NCBI GenBank assembly: GCA_963693285.1 | Contig: OY848924.1 | Span: 3,241,214-3,305,213, forward strand | DNA: 64,000 nt | Direction: 5' to 3' | Origin: Xestospongia muta | Lineage: Eukaryota > Porifera > Demospongiae > Haplosclerida > Petrosiidae | Part shown: positions 29,335 to 42,700 of the stretch, one piece after another | How the letters are laid out: each line of letters opens with the position of its first letter | How positions within the stretch are numbered: the first letter of the stretch is position 1 | Program-made: the position numbers and the translations under genes | Notes under the pieces: generated by a model | What the model was told of the DNA's origin: nothing | The model's input: the letters and a program-made list of their open reading frames with translations, nothing else | Database searches by the model: none

Positions 29335-30470
29335 AGCTATTAAAGGATATCAGATATAGTGGTAACTAGTACTGGTTTTGGAATTGACGAACACATTCTA
29401 AGTATTGTTGAAGATAGAGTTAAGAGAACACTAACAAAAGCAGAGTGCTCTCTGATATTTAAATATCAAAGAGAAGATTGGTGGAGGTTCTGATGTACTA
29501 GCTAATAATGCTACTTGTAGAATATATTAATTCACAAAGAGGATGACTAATATATTATCTGCACTGGACACATCATTGCCATCCAGATGATTTATCTAGT
29601 GAGCTGACATCCTTTTGTCAGTCTGGCAGGAGAAGAATGTTTAGGAGTGAGTTGGTATAACTATTTGAATGTAACATTTACTGAAGTTCATTACAAAATT
29701 TGTTTATCTCTGACCAGAACCTGTCCATCACAATAAGAGAGTCAGAAATTTCACATTATAACAAACACACTATCTTCATTCTTATAATGTATATATACAT
29801 ATTCATTTAATAGGTGAGTCTTCTTCTAAATCGGAATATAATTATTTCTACATCAATTGATTTTATAGCCACACAATGCTGGCATTTCTCAACTTGATCT
29901 TAGTCTGTTGTACCAGCAAACATGGATTGAACTGACTTGCATTAGAAACAGCATGCAAGGATGGTGTCACATGTTTAATGCTACATACAGTTTCTGGCAT
30001 ATGTAGATCTCTTCACGTCACATCTTTATAGTGAGGACTATATAATCTATTCCTAAATTATATTTTCAAATATTAGTATAATTATATATCATTGACTATA
30101 TGTCCAATTGCAAATTATGTTTTGTATAGAGACGTTTCACCAAGTTCATTTTTATAACATCTCATTCTTGTAAGAAAATCTCAAGATAAGAGAGGATGTT
30201 CTTTGATAAGGTTATGGTAAATAATAATATGTATTAAACATATTTCTGTTAAAATATTCCTCGTACCATTATATTAATGAATTAATTCTCTGTTTCAAGG
30301 ATTTAGCATTAGATGTATCCTCTGTAAAGTTTGTATTACCAGAAGTGCTACACTCAATATGCTCAGTTTCTCTATTACAGTAGGAAGCATGGTGGCTTTC
30401 CTGTGTAGTGCATAATATAGATCACTGGTACTTGACATACATTGATGATGGTTCAATAGCAAAACTATAA
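29335..30470 (+). pseudogene. Unprocessed BDH pseudogene
   Basis: Degraded pieces in the correct order and strand: exon 1 (around aaaggatatcagatatagtg at 29342 to aataatgct near 29512), exon 3 (cagcaaacatggattg near 29917 to about 29995), exon 5 (tttgtattaccagaag near 30328) and exon 6 (catggtggctttcctgtgta near 30388). Frameshifts and stops occur throughout. Introns are retained, so it arose by DNA duplication, not retroposition. Confidence 0.75.
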
Positions 30471-30621
30471 CTCATTATACTATATAGTAAACTGGTCTTT
30501 CCTAGGCCTTATCAATTCCAATATGAGATACACAAACGGACTTTCTTATACACACGAACAAATATATATTCTTCATATAATTATTATAAAATGAATGAAT
30601 ATCCCTCCATAATAGTATTGA

Positions 30622-31754
30622 CTAGTCATTATGAGACGAACACTGTTCAGACATTGACTCTTGTTTAAATTGTTCTGGTAAACGCAGACCTACTAATTGA
30701 GCACTTTCCTCTACTGATCTTTCTCCACTTGCTTTATATCTTGATAACAGCTCCTGATAAAAGACAGAGCAGTGACATTATAATTATTATTACTTATTGA
30801 TATATAGCAAAATGCTAATACATAGTAATATATGAATCTAGAGTCAAAGCCAACACCTTATGTTTGTAATCATTATATAATTGTAACACGATGAAGTAAC
30901 ATCTACTCCTTTCCCATCTAATATACATAGTGTGATATACTTATATAAAAGAACAGAAATAGTTAATAAGTCATTAATGGAAGATCACACAAAAGGAAGT
31001 GTCAGTGAAAGTCCTTTGATTCCATTTTATGTATCAAAAGTAATTAATTTTAAATGCACGTTCAAAATAAAAACAAAAATGGACTTCAACAAACTCTAAT
31101 TCTTAAATGATGAGTTGTCATTATCTTATAGCGACACTAATCATTATAGCAACAATTTTATGTCTGGAAGATTTTCCTCATTTTGCTTGCATAACAATAA
31201 GATCTTAAAATTTGAACACATCACAAAGGAAAGACGTAATTGATGCTTAAATCTGACAGTTTGGTACTCCAGATTATCTAGAGATATCCCCATATCGGTA
31301 TCCACACAGTGAATTGTTGGGTGTTCAAATTCCCTTATCATTGAATGACAACTTCTTTATAGCTAGTGTGTTTACATAGGAGCTATATCTTGAAAGCTCA
31401 ATGAAATTTGTTACTCACTTTGTGTTTTCTTGAACTCTCAATGTAATAAAGAAATGATTGCAATGTTCTTGCATTCTTTGTCATGTCTCCTTGACCATCT
31501 CTAACAGTAGTTTTTATGTATGTCCACAATGGACTAGACCTAGACTACAAAAAGCAATGCTAAACTAAACCAGTCATGCACAATCTACTTCAGTATTAAA
31601 ACTCTTTACTGGCAGCTTTACTCCACGGTAAAGCAGACATATTGGAATCTCTTCTTATAGATATATTGTTAGCATAGCTTACTTTAGGATCTGAGTAACT
31701 TAACTCTCTCAGCACTCTCCTATAAAGACTAAAAAGAGATCGTTGAGACGCCAT
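30622..31754 (-). CDS. FMC1: FMC1-like ATP synthase assembly factor
   Basis: Three exons on the minus strand, 31683-31754, 31419-31544 and 30622-30753, giving 109 residues (human about 113). The N-terminus has SLYRRVLREL, an LYR-type motif of small mitochondrial matrix proteins. The C-terminal part GERSVEESAQLVGLRLPEQF is the most conserved block of FMC1, which helps assemble the F1 part of complex V. Exon 1 ends at DPK before a good donor (gtaagc); reading through instead would give a frame ending at 31596. It is head to head with ATP6V1F, start codons 109 bp apart. Confidence 0.85.
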
Positions 31755-31863
31755 GTGTACTACATTAAGGTGGGTGTGGCTCATTACTAACCACGCCTAC
31801 TTTCTAGTCACAAGATCCAACATACAGAAAAACTTTCTTCAATATTTAATTGCTATAAAGACA

Positions 31864-34800
31864 ATGGCAGGAATGACAAGGACTACTTTAGACAGTAAGG
31901 GCGCTAACAAACTCTTAGCAATTATAGGAGATGAGGTAAACCCTGTAATTCGTTAATGTATTTGATATAATGATCTCTTTGTTGTCGTATTTACAGGACA
32001 CATGTACTGGTTTTTTATTAAGTGGAATTGGTGAATATAATACAAAGAGACATCCAAATTTCTTAGTAGTTACTAAAGGTAATTAATAGGGACTAACCCT
32101 TAATATAATCATTTGTGATTATTAATAAACTTGAATAGGCGTGGCATTAGTTCTGACCAGCAATTGACATTATTCAGGAGCAGGAAAAGGATTTTAGAGC
32201 TTTGTATGAATTCACAATTTATTGAAGAGCAAAACACGAGATATTTTGGTTTAGTATATACCATATAAGGCAATGTCATCATGTTAATATTGTTAGACCC
32301 CACCCATCAGCTTTAATTACTGATTTTAGCTAATTATTGGTAATTATTAATAGTTGATTAGTATCTTGTTTACTAATAAATTGAGCAACGTTAACATTGT
32401 ACTAACTAAATAGAACTGTGTTCATTTAGATTCAACATAGTACTAACACTACATAGAATTGTGTGTTCATTTAGATTTAGTACAATAAAACCATTTGTAA
32501 CAAAAGCATCTAATATTTTTGCATGTACACAATAATAACAAAAAATCTGAAAGAGCGGCACTGACAATATTAGCTATGTCATTGTGATATAATGCCTTCA
32601 TAAACACTATATCTCTTTATAACACAACTTTAGAGTATTCTATAATATACACTCAATATTGATATGGTTAGTACATGTACCCTTTATAAAGATTTTATCC
32701 TATAGTCTCATTTCATGAAGTTCTCATCTGATTCTTTTATGTTCTATTACATTTCAATACACACACATTTACAATAATACAATACATATTTCATTTCAAC
32801 AATTATAATATTTTATATTTACTGATAAAGAGTAGTGTCTTACGCAACAGTACATGTACAAATTGTAGCAGTGTACAAAGGGTTAAAATTACATTGTAAC
32901 CCTATAATGTCTACCTTTAGTACCTTATGTATTATGTTAGTAATGTAACCACTATTGATAGTTTTTGATACACACAATATCAGTCATTAGGTTGTATTGT
33001 TAACTTAAAAGAGAGTTCATGTTAACACAATGTTAGGACTTTTATAGAAACAATAGTATCACTAGCTATATTATAAATGTGTTAAAAAGAGATTAATACA
33101 TGAACACTATAATTATACATATTGTATTGTAGATACTGCAGTGTCTGATATTGAGGACTCATTTCGAACTTTTACTAACAGAAATGATATTGCTATAATC
33201 CTCATCAACCAAAATGTAAGTATTGACATTTTACATGTACATTTATACACATGATGCATATACATTTATACACATGTCCTGGAATTACCTAAGCAAGCAC
33301 CTTTTTGAATGTATGATAAAGCCAGTGTAAGGAGTACTGAGGTGACATATTGTGTTTTATTCTAAGAAAAGGAACCACTATTAGTGTGACAAATGTGCTT
33401 GACTTTCTAGCACATTAAATCTCTAATAATGGGAATAAAACATATTCTAAATTTTAATTGTTTACCTTACAATTATCATTGAAGCTGAAGCTGTTTGTAG
33501 ACTAACTGTATCATGAACTGCTAAAAACATTCAGTGATTTTGTTAACTTTAAGTGTCTGCTATGACTGTTTTATTAGAAATGAGGTGAACTTTCCCAGGT
33601 TTTCAAGAGATATGATATGGTTACATTTAATCACTCCATACCACATATATGACACAGTTACATATCTGTCAGACTGACAAATATGACACATTTTTTGTCT
33701 AGAATGAATAAAATTTGCGAGCTTAAGTTTCAACAAGGTTCCTTACTTAAGTTATCTGTTGTACTGAAGGTACAAGAGATGTCCACTTGCCAAAGATCCT
33801 TATTTTTGTTTATGATTAATATTAGTACATTCTGGCTACAATAAAATGCAAATAGAGAATAATTATCTCTATAAACATATCCACTTATATATACTTATTA
33901 ATTCATGTAAGTCTTAGATTGGTTCATTATGTACTGGGTCTCCAACATACATATAAATATTAGTACTACAGTAATTATGCCCCTCAATTTAATGATATAA
34001 ATAAATTAATAAGTATTACATTTCATACATAATCATCTTGTTAACTTGTTCTTCCATATAGATAGCAGAGATGATACGTCATGTGGTTAATGAACATGAT
34101 AAAGCCGTACCTACTGTATTAGAGATACCATCTAAAGATCATCCTTATGATCCAACTAAAGACTCCATTTTAAGAAGAGCAAAGGTCAGCATTAACTAGT
34201 CTCGTCTCCAGGTGCCCACTCACTTGACGTGAGAAAAAGGTACCTGGTGACGTTTGTCCAAATTCTTGGCAATACACAATGCATCACTCACTGGTAAGAT
34301 GGCAGACAGATAATACAAAGATTCTTATTGCCTTGCACTTGTTTGGTTCAAGGACACCTTTGAAAGAACTATGCTTTTACTCTTAATGTCATATCTTTGT
34401 TTTATTGATAATAGTTTGATGATGTCATAGATTTCGAACTAAAAGTGTTTGAATTGGCAAGGAGTTGGACTAAACATCGCCAGATGACATTTCGTGCATT
34501 AAGCAAGTGGGCATCTGGGTGTAGACTAAACAATGACTATATTTATGAAAGTAAATTGGATTAGAACTGTTTGGTCAATGTCTTTATTAGCTTTGCCACT
34601 CCTTGTGTGGGCAATGGTTTCATTAATTTCTTAGTACGTGTGGGTGGCTGTTTATTTCAATAGTGAAAGTAGTCTAGAAGCTTATATCATGTAGTATCAT
34701 TGATATAACATAAGTATTTCTCTTCATATGAAAATAATGTTTTCGTCATTTTTTCTGTCAGCCATCTTTTCAGTCAGTCCTCACAGTATATTACATGTAC

Positions 34801-35107
34801 ATAATACACTTCTGTATCACTTAGTTGTATTATAGGAATAATAATGAAAAGGTGATTTTTACTAAATGCGTACCAGATTTAAAGAAAGGAAATATTTATT
34901 CAGAACAGTACAATAGAAAGCTTTCTTTTATAATAGATGATTGTGCTAGTATATATGTTTATTGTTTACTGTTGACATGTTGTTTGTTTACTCTATACGA
35001 TATATTGGCTTAAGCATTTAAGATGTTCTTACAGTCTTAATAGTTCTAGACAAAAACTATATATTTGTATTTTACAGGGTATGTTCAATCCTGATGACTT
35101 CAGGTAG
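31864..35107 (+). CDS. ATP6V1F: V-type proton ATPase subunit F
   Basis: Five exons: 31864-31935, 31997-32078, 33133-33215, 34062-34184 and 35078-35107, totalling 129 residues (human 119). Subunit F belongs to the central stalk of the cytosolic V1 sector and works with subunit D to couple ATP hydrolysis to proton pumping. Diagnostic blocks are [77 protein letters not shown] and the C-terminal MFNPDDFR. All phases agree across exons. Exon 5 is only 30 bp. Intron 4 holds a MITE-like insertion (34197-34528). Confidence 0.95.
34194..34531. mobile_element. MITE-like element with long imperfect inverted ends
   Basis: The left end (34197, tagtctcgtctccaggtgcc) and the right end (to 34528, inverse tagtctacacccagatgccc) match. 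Similarity continues inward for ~80 bp, for example ggtgacgtttgtccaa against ggcgatgtttagtccaa. AAC flanks both sides, a possible 3-bp target duplication. Non-coding, in intron 4 of ATP6V1F. Confidence 0.6.
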
Positions 35108-35109
35108 AA

Positions 35110-36755
35110 GAAGACAAGAGAACTATTATTATAACAATTTGTATGGTAATATTGTATTAGTTATTCATTTTGTGCTGGAATTATAATTAAATGAATTTAG
35201 TCAAATAAAGCAAGTATTATGAACAATGTAATACAATTGTAGATAACCAATAATGTGTATGAAAGCCTTAATATTTGGATACATTCGATTTACACGTCAC
35301 TCTAAATGACTGGTTCTCTAAAAGTCCATATTTTATTGTCAATGTTTAAAGGTTTAGACCTCAGGTAGTAACAAACAGAAGAGGAAAGAAGGCAGTTTTG
35401 TTAGCCATAGAACAAAAGATGGGATGAGTTAAAAATAGACAGTAATAATCAAGAAAGTAAGGGTCAACCTATTTGCGTTCTCTAAGTACACATTACATAA
35501 TGTACAAGCCAATAGTGTTAGTCTGAGATGCAATATTGATCAATTTTTAAGCTTTCTTTATGATTAGTGTGGTTACCTTAACATTAAACTTGCATCAAAT
35601 GTTGGTAATGGTTCAGACATGCATTGAACATTTCAGTGATCACTAGTACAACCTGCTCCTATCAAGTACTTTATGTATCCTTCAAGACTATACCCTATCA
35701 AGTACTACTACATGTATCCTTCAAGACTATACCAGTACTATTGTTTCAAAAGTTCAGTATGATATTAAACAAGTATATTTTTACAAGAATCAATGAGAAA
35801 CAATAACACACAATAAGTATACAGAATCATTGAAATGAATTAATAATAATAACACAACTCATTACATAATAATTGTAAATAATAATATCAAAAAGAAATG
35901 AAAAGTTGATAAAATAATATAACGTAAATAATTTACACGTTATCATGGAACACACGATACTAACTCACATAATATCATCAGTCACATGACAATCACATGA
36001 TGTATAGCAACTAATCAACTGACTAGTATGAAGTGGTTATATAATATATATGGTTGTCATGACAACACAGCTCTTACTCTGATTGGGAGGGTGGGTTAGT
36101 GGGTATATAATATTAATAAGATATAAAAGAATTAATAAAGAAATCAACTTGCGAAAGAGTCCAGTATTGAAATGATAAGTTAAATTTTTTACTGAGCTAT
36201 ACAGTAGTGAGGCCAAGTGAGAGAAAACTGTTCACTTCAGAATGTATTCTGTGAAAATAATAGAAGTATAATCACATAAGTAATGATAACATTGATGCTG
36301 TAACTATGGTACTAAAGACTTGAGGTGTAACATTTGTTGTGCTGTTTATGGCTAATTCTTTTCTTACTCTGGATAAAAGATATATTCTTTATTTGAACTC
36401 TCATAAAAAATTCAATGTTGAGAAATTGTAATGCAAGTTCTCAGTAGTAAATGTGTGTGGTGCCATTTTTGTGTGTTACCATTTTATAATTGTTTGATAT
36501 ATGCACACAACAAAACAATAAAAATAGTAAAAGGACACACACAAACACACACATCTGTAAAACATTACAGCTTAAAACCACAAAATCAAAACAATATAAA
36601 GCCACCTGCAGTGTTACAAAACATATTTGTGTCTGATGTACATAACAGCATTGCACAACACGACAGCATTGTACAGTATACTAGCACAGCATGTACAACA
36701 TGACAGCATTGCACAGTATACTATATATTTTATTTATGGTATGCCGATTACTCAT
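35110..36755. other. Convergent intergenic region
   Basis: Spacer between ATP6V1F and the PCBP-like gene, with 3' UTRs presumably inside. A ~38-bp tandem duplication (tatcaagtact ... cttcaagactatacc) lies at 35660-35733. Otherwise no supported feature. Confidence 0.5.
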
Positions 36756-36757
36756 AT

Positions 36758-39700
36758 TTACTCTATTCGTACTGCATACCTTGAATTGATGAGATATTGT
36801 GCCATTCCTACAGACTCAGGTGTCCCTGTAATAGTCACCAATCTATCAGTACCATCACCCTCGTTACCAGCTATTTTAATCATAGCACCCGAACTAACTC
36901 TATTATGGAGGAGATTAACAATAGTAAACAACTATTAACAAAGTTATAACCCTTTAATCGTTAATTATAATACAATTAATGTACAATAACACAGTTATAC
37001 TAGGGCACACACAACAGTCATACCAATATCACTCCTAATATGTCATGGTATATACTTTACTAATTCATACAATTACAAGGAGTATCACAAACATATGAAA
37101 TACAATTAAATTAGTAAACATGAACCAATTAGGGAAATTCAACAGCTAGTCACATCAGGGCCACACGTGTTTACAATAATTATACTACACTATCTAATGT
37201 CAAGACATTTGCTCCTATGATAGCCATTAACTGTGTTACAAAAACTACTTTAACAATTACAAATGCTCTAGTAATCTTAAGCTGATCAAAATGGAGGTAT
37301 GTAAATTAATGTGTATACCTGATTTCATGGATTTTTGATCCTTTTCGTCCAATAACACATCCAATTAACTAGAAACAGAATTCATCAATTGAATAATTGT
37401 TATAATACACTTACGTCATTTGGTATTCTCATATGTTGTATTGTTGTAGTTGGTTGTGCAGCAGTATTGAAAGCTGAATAGACACAAGAATAAAGAGCAT
37501 GAAAGTAGCACAAATGAGATCATGTGTAGTAATCAGATACAACAAGGTACGATTCATTGAACTTACTAGCAGTATAAGGTGCTTGAAACGGGAGGGTAGG
37601 CTACAAAAAAGAGCAGAAATGTCATTTACTGTTGACTATCTCAGGTAAGGAATAACCATTTAATACATTTACCAACTTCACTTATATATAAGTGTTAGCT
37701 ATTCAGGTAAGTAGTAAACCAGAAATTTCATATAAAAGAAATGGCATTTTGTGCATTCAAACATTACATGAAGTTGTGCATACTTGAAATATTATTATTA
37801 AATGGTCTCATGAGTACTCACAAACTATAGCAAAATATTCAGATAATTAAATGTCTTTAATAATAAATAAATTAAGAAATAGTAAGAAGGTAGCTATAAA
37901 GAACCACAAAAATTTTAACAAGACTTCCAAACAACAATGGAGGCCACCCTCATGAACTTTTGATGACATATTTGTAATTGAAACTCCACAAAATTGCCAT
38001 CAATTTCATAATAGAATATACATAACACAATATGTAGATATGTAAAAGCAAAGTATTTAATATTTGGTGTATTGTAATGAACATACTCTGGGTTGGTAAG
38101 CTTGATTAGGTAGTGCATGAGGTTTGTAGGGGACAAAGGGGCCTTTTGGTGGACTCTGGGGGAGGGAGGGAGGGAATTAAACTGGTCCAACTTACCCAGT
38201 CAACTCACTTCTAACATAATATCACAAATCTCTTGAACACAGAGTGTGATAGCTTCTGGAGTACCTAGAATAGCAGACATTAATCACATACATTGAACTT
38301 CATTTCATAGTAACTTTAATAAAACATATATGTTTACCTGAGACAGTGACTGCTCTCTCAGTAGAATTAGGTAATGTTTCACCTGCTACTTGAATTGAGG
38401 CTCCTGTAGTCTATAATCATAATAAAAATATATGCAGTTAATGTATTTCACAATTGGTTATCTACATAACTTGTACACAATGATGTGATTATACCACTGT
38501 CACTTACCTCTCTAATCTCCTTAATCTTAGACCCTCCCTTACCAATTAGGGAGCCACACTGAGATGTTTGGATAATTAATTTTAAGGTAACTGGTATACT
38601 GCCACTCACATCACCACTAAATTTACTAGCAGAAATGTCCTATAGCAAAACAAAGTAATAGATGGAGGGAGAGGGAGAGAGAGAAGAGAGGGAGAGAGAG
38701 GATCAATGATTTAACTTTACACATTCAGATTTTTAAAAACATAAGACATTTACTCTCATTTATAAATACATATGCAAGACAAGTTGATTTTCCACCCCAA
38801 CCAGTATTGTATCATAACTATCACAAACCATTGCCCAATACACACCTGCAACACTCCTCTCGGGGGTGGATTGCAATCAGCAAACAATGACAATGAATTA
38901 TTGTTAAAATCATGAATACAATTAACATAATTTAATAAGTCATGAATACTCATACAATATGTGCCATTAAACTGAATCGTTGAAAAATTACACAAGCTGA
39001 CTCATTCCTTTGGCAAAGGGTGATGCAATCACTGTAGTGGTGACAAGTAATAGCTGAACTGTTACTCTACAGTAACACATTTATAACAACTGTAAAGGAT
39101 AGCTAGACTTACTATGAATGTTACCTGTATTAAGAAATAAATAGAGGCATTTATAGGCTTGTGCTTGGAAAAGGATGGTTAACATTTGATATCAGTGAGG
39201 TAATTTCTTAGTTACAAAACCATTTCTTTCATAACTACGAACCTTAATTGTTCTATTAAGAAAATTAATAGAGACATGCATAAGCTTGCTCTTGGAAATG
39301 GAAGTTACCATTCAATACCAGTGAAATCATTTACTTGTTACTATAACTATACATTCCATGGACTAAGACAAAACTCTACATTAGTATTATAAAATTATAT
39401 AAATTAAGATATTTGAACTCCACTGTTTACTTAAACAAAGTGTCTAAACACAGTAAGTGTGTGGAGGGAAGTATAACAGAATATATCGATTTCACTTCAA
39501 CACCTGACACTTGTACTAACATCATCTATACCATATGTTATCATTGCATCTGTGGGAATGCGTAAAGAAGCCATAATACTATTGTTGCTCTTAGATGTCT
39601 ACTTAGTGGCAAAAATACTACACAAGATTGCTTCATAAGTAATTATATATTGATATTACATAACAGTCCATCTGGTATAGTACAAAGGTCATTAAAACTT

Positions 39701-42700
39701 GATAAAGTACACCTTATGGTAACCTTTTAAGTCCTGTTTACTGCATGCATGCTCAGAATCCATACAACTGGACAAGTGACATGACAAAGAATGCTATAGA
39801 CCAGCGCATACTATAGACCAGTGCGTACTATAGACCAGTGCATACTATAGACCAGTGCATTCTATAGACCAGTGCATACTATGGATCAGTGCATACTATA
39901 ATGCGTACTATAGACCAGTGCATACTAATATTAGGAATGTGTATTTTCATAGTAAGCTCTACATAACCTCTGTTCCCTCCATATTGACAAACAATGGCAT
40001 TATTAACCATTGACATAATGCTTTGTAATTATCAGGTCTTTGCAGCAAGTAATAAATTTAGACTTGTACATCTAAACAATACATCAAAAGACTTACTTGT
40101 TGAATTTTACTTCCAATGGCAGACAAAGCTTTGCAGACACTATCCTTTACGCCAATAACAGTCACAAGTCTAACAGCAGGAAGAACAAAGAATATTATAG
40201 TGTGTACATTACTATATCAAATATAACTTACCTTTCTGATGATGTGCCATTTGATATGTTAATTTTAGCTCCACTTTGTTCACGAAATGATTTAATAGTC
40301 ATACCAGCCTAACAAAGTAAGAGAACAAATTAATATTCGGTGCCAACAAGTTAATAAATTTAATGCAATTAGTAACCATGGATGCCAAGTAATGGAACAA
40401 TTCATTTAAATCACCATTTATATAGTATAATTTTCATGCTTTGCATAATCTTTCTACAAACTAAGCCTTCATAGTAATTAGTATTTGCCAACTACAACCC
40501 ACACCTGTCAACATCAATTAAAATGGTGGGATTTAATAGTCAATCTAACAATTAATCGATTCTGGTTCACTGGGTTAGTGAATTAGGTAGCCAAGGTAAC
40601 TACAAGTTATGTTAATGTACTTATTGAAAACATTACGTCAATTCTGGGAATTAGAGTAAAATGTTATATATTCTAATGACAAATGGTTACAACTATAAGT
40701 GTGCCAACACTTACCTTGCCTATAATACTGCCAACATCCTATAATGGAATACAGATACAAGTAAGTAGGAGGTGACAAAAAGTAACAAAAGAGGTTAATT
40801 GTATTCATTGTTGTAAAGTGTAAACCAGATGTGTTGCATAACAACACCTTCAGAGTACAACGTTAATTAAAAACAGGAGAGAATAGAGTTTTAAGGTCAT
40901 CTTTATAATAATTAGTTATGAAACAAGGCTAGTATTGAGGACAATATTACCTCTACATTCAAAGCAACCTATCTAGTGTACTATTTAACCTCTAGAGAAC
41001 AGGGTCCAAGTAAATAGCCGATATATAGAGGTTCGATAACACATTATGAGAATCATTATAAGTTATCTCAATTATTATCCTATAATATGACTAATTCATG
41101 TTGTTGTAAGAGACCACATTTGTTATCTGTTATAACACGCCTAATTTGAGTTATTTTAGAGATAGCCCCACTTATTATGTTACTATTAAGCCTTTATAAG
41201 AGGTGATTCCACTATTATAATACACTTAAGTACAAGATAATTATCAGTCATGCAGGTGGAGGTGGTATTGAGTTCATAGTTTACATAAACACCTTGTGCC
41301 ATGCAAACAAACAATGGCCCAAGGTACAATAATTGAATATAAAGAGCAATTAAGAATGCTATCAAACAGGTTAGCAAAACTGGACTGACTGGTGTATTAC
41401 AACACCAGTAAAAACAGACATGTGATCTACACCATTGCAGGTAACCTTAGAAAGTAAGCTTTTAGAGATATAGAACTCGGCCTACATATATACAGATGTG
41501 AATAAACGATCAGAGAGTGTCTTCAACGATATCATGAAATATCTTTTTATGGTCAGCTTACATATTTTTGGTTGGAACATTGGGACAGAATAAAACACAA
41601 GAATAGAATTTTTTTAAAGCCATATTAAAGTAACAACCCTTTGATTGACTTTAGTAGAGACTAGACTAGTTAGCCAGTTAATTCACTCACACAACTAAGG
41701 TCAAACACCAAAGCAAAACTGTACAACATATACAGAAGTATGTTTATACATAATACATATCTGTAGAAACAAGTAAGGGCAACTATGAACATTCGGAGCG
41801 CTGTACCACTTTGTAATCATAATGGTTAGTGTATAATCCATTTGTTAGTGTACTATTTGCAGTTGATACAAGTACTGCAATTTAATTTGGACAACAATTC
41901 CATGCACATCAATGTATTTCGAAATACATTCTTGTCAAACCAGTTTTAAGATCTAGTTTATTAGTGATTTGACAAGTCATCAACTCATCATACTCTAATT
42001 ACTACTAACTTGCTAACCAAAGATAACTCTATTATTAGAATCATTCCAAAAGTGTAGGCATGTCTATACAAGTTAGTTGTCTGCTTAATTTTATATGGCT
42101 CAATTAATGAGTGACATGAAACCTGAATGTTATCAAGTTAAGTTATCAAGTTAACTAATCAACTTATCAGTTATTATGAACTCATTAGTAATGTTGTGAC
42201 ATTCTATATATCAAGACCACAAATTGTACAGTATCTTTAATCTTTGATGTGTGCAGACTTCCAGAGAACAAAGCAATCAATGATTTAGAGGTTAATTACT
42301 TACAGGAAATATAAAACTAAAAAAGTGTTTTTTTCGGGAATGACATCATAATTCTGTATCTTTGGAAACCTTATTTTCTCAAAGGAAGTAGTTACAAGAA
42401 GGAGGACCATGTATAATAGGGTGGCCTTTAGTAAAAAAAAATAGGGCCACAACAAAGGCAAATCAAAACACAAGTTACATAACAAAGAAAAAAATTTAAA
42501 AACAACGATAATTGAAGTATCACTATTACCAGCTGGTACATGCGATAAAAGGGACAACTTTAAAAACAAGGTCACTTGAAATATCAATATTATCTTCTAG
42601 TGTTACCTTCTAGCATATGCAAGAACAAGGAAAACTTAAGAAAAACAAGTTTACTTAAAGTATCGCTATCACCAGCTGGTATATGCAATAATTAGGACAA

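Noticed and set aside
31596..31682. Read-through C-terminus of FMC1 exon 1
   Set aside because: A strong donor follows DPK, and two downstream exons complete a family-length FMC1 with the conserved ERSVEES block.
34825..35013. 62-codon ORF in ATP6V1F intron 4
   Set aside because: No family resemblance or splice support; AT-rich intronic sequence.
39793..39928. CRISPR-like array
   Set aside because: 17-bp units are directly adjacent with no spacers, in a eukaryotic intron; it is a minisatellite.
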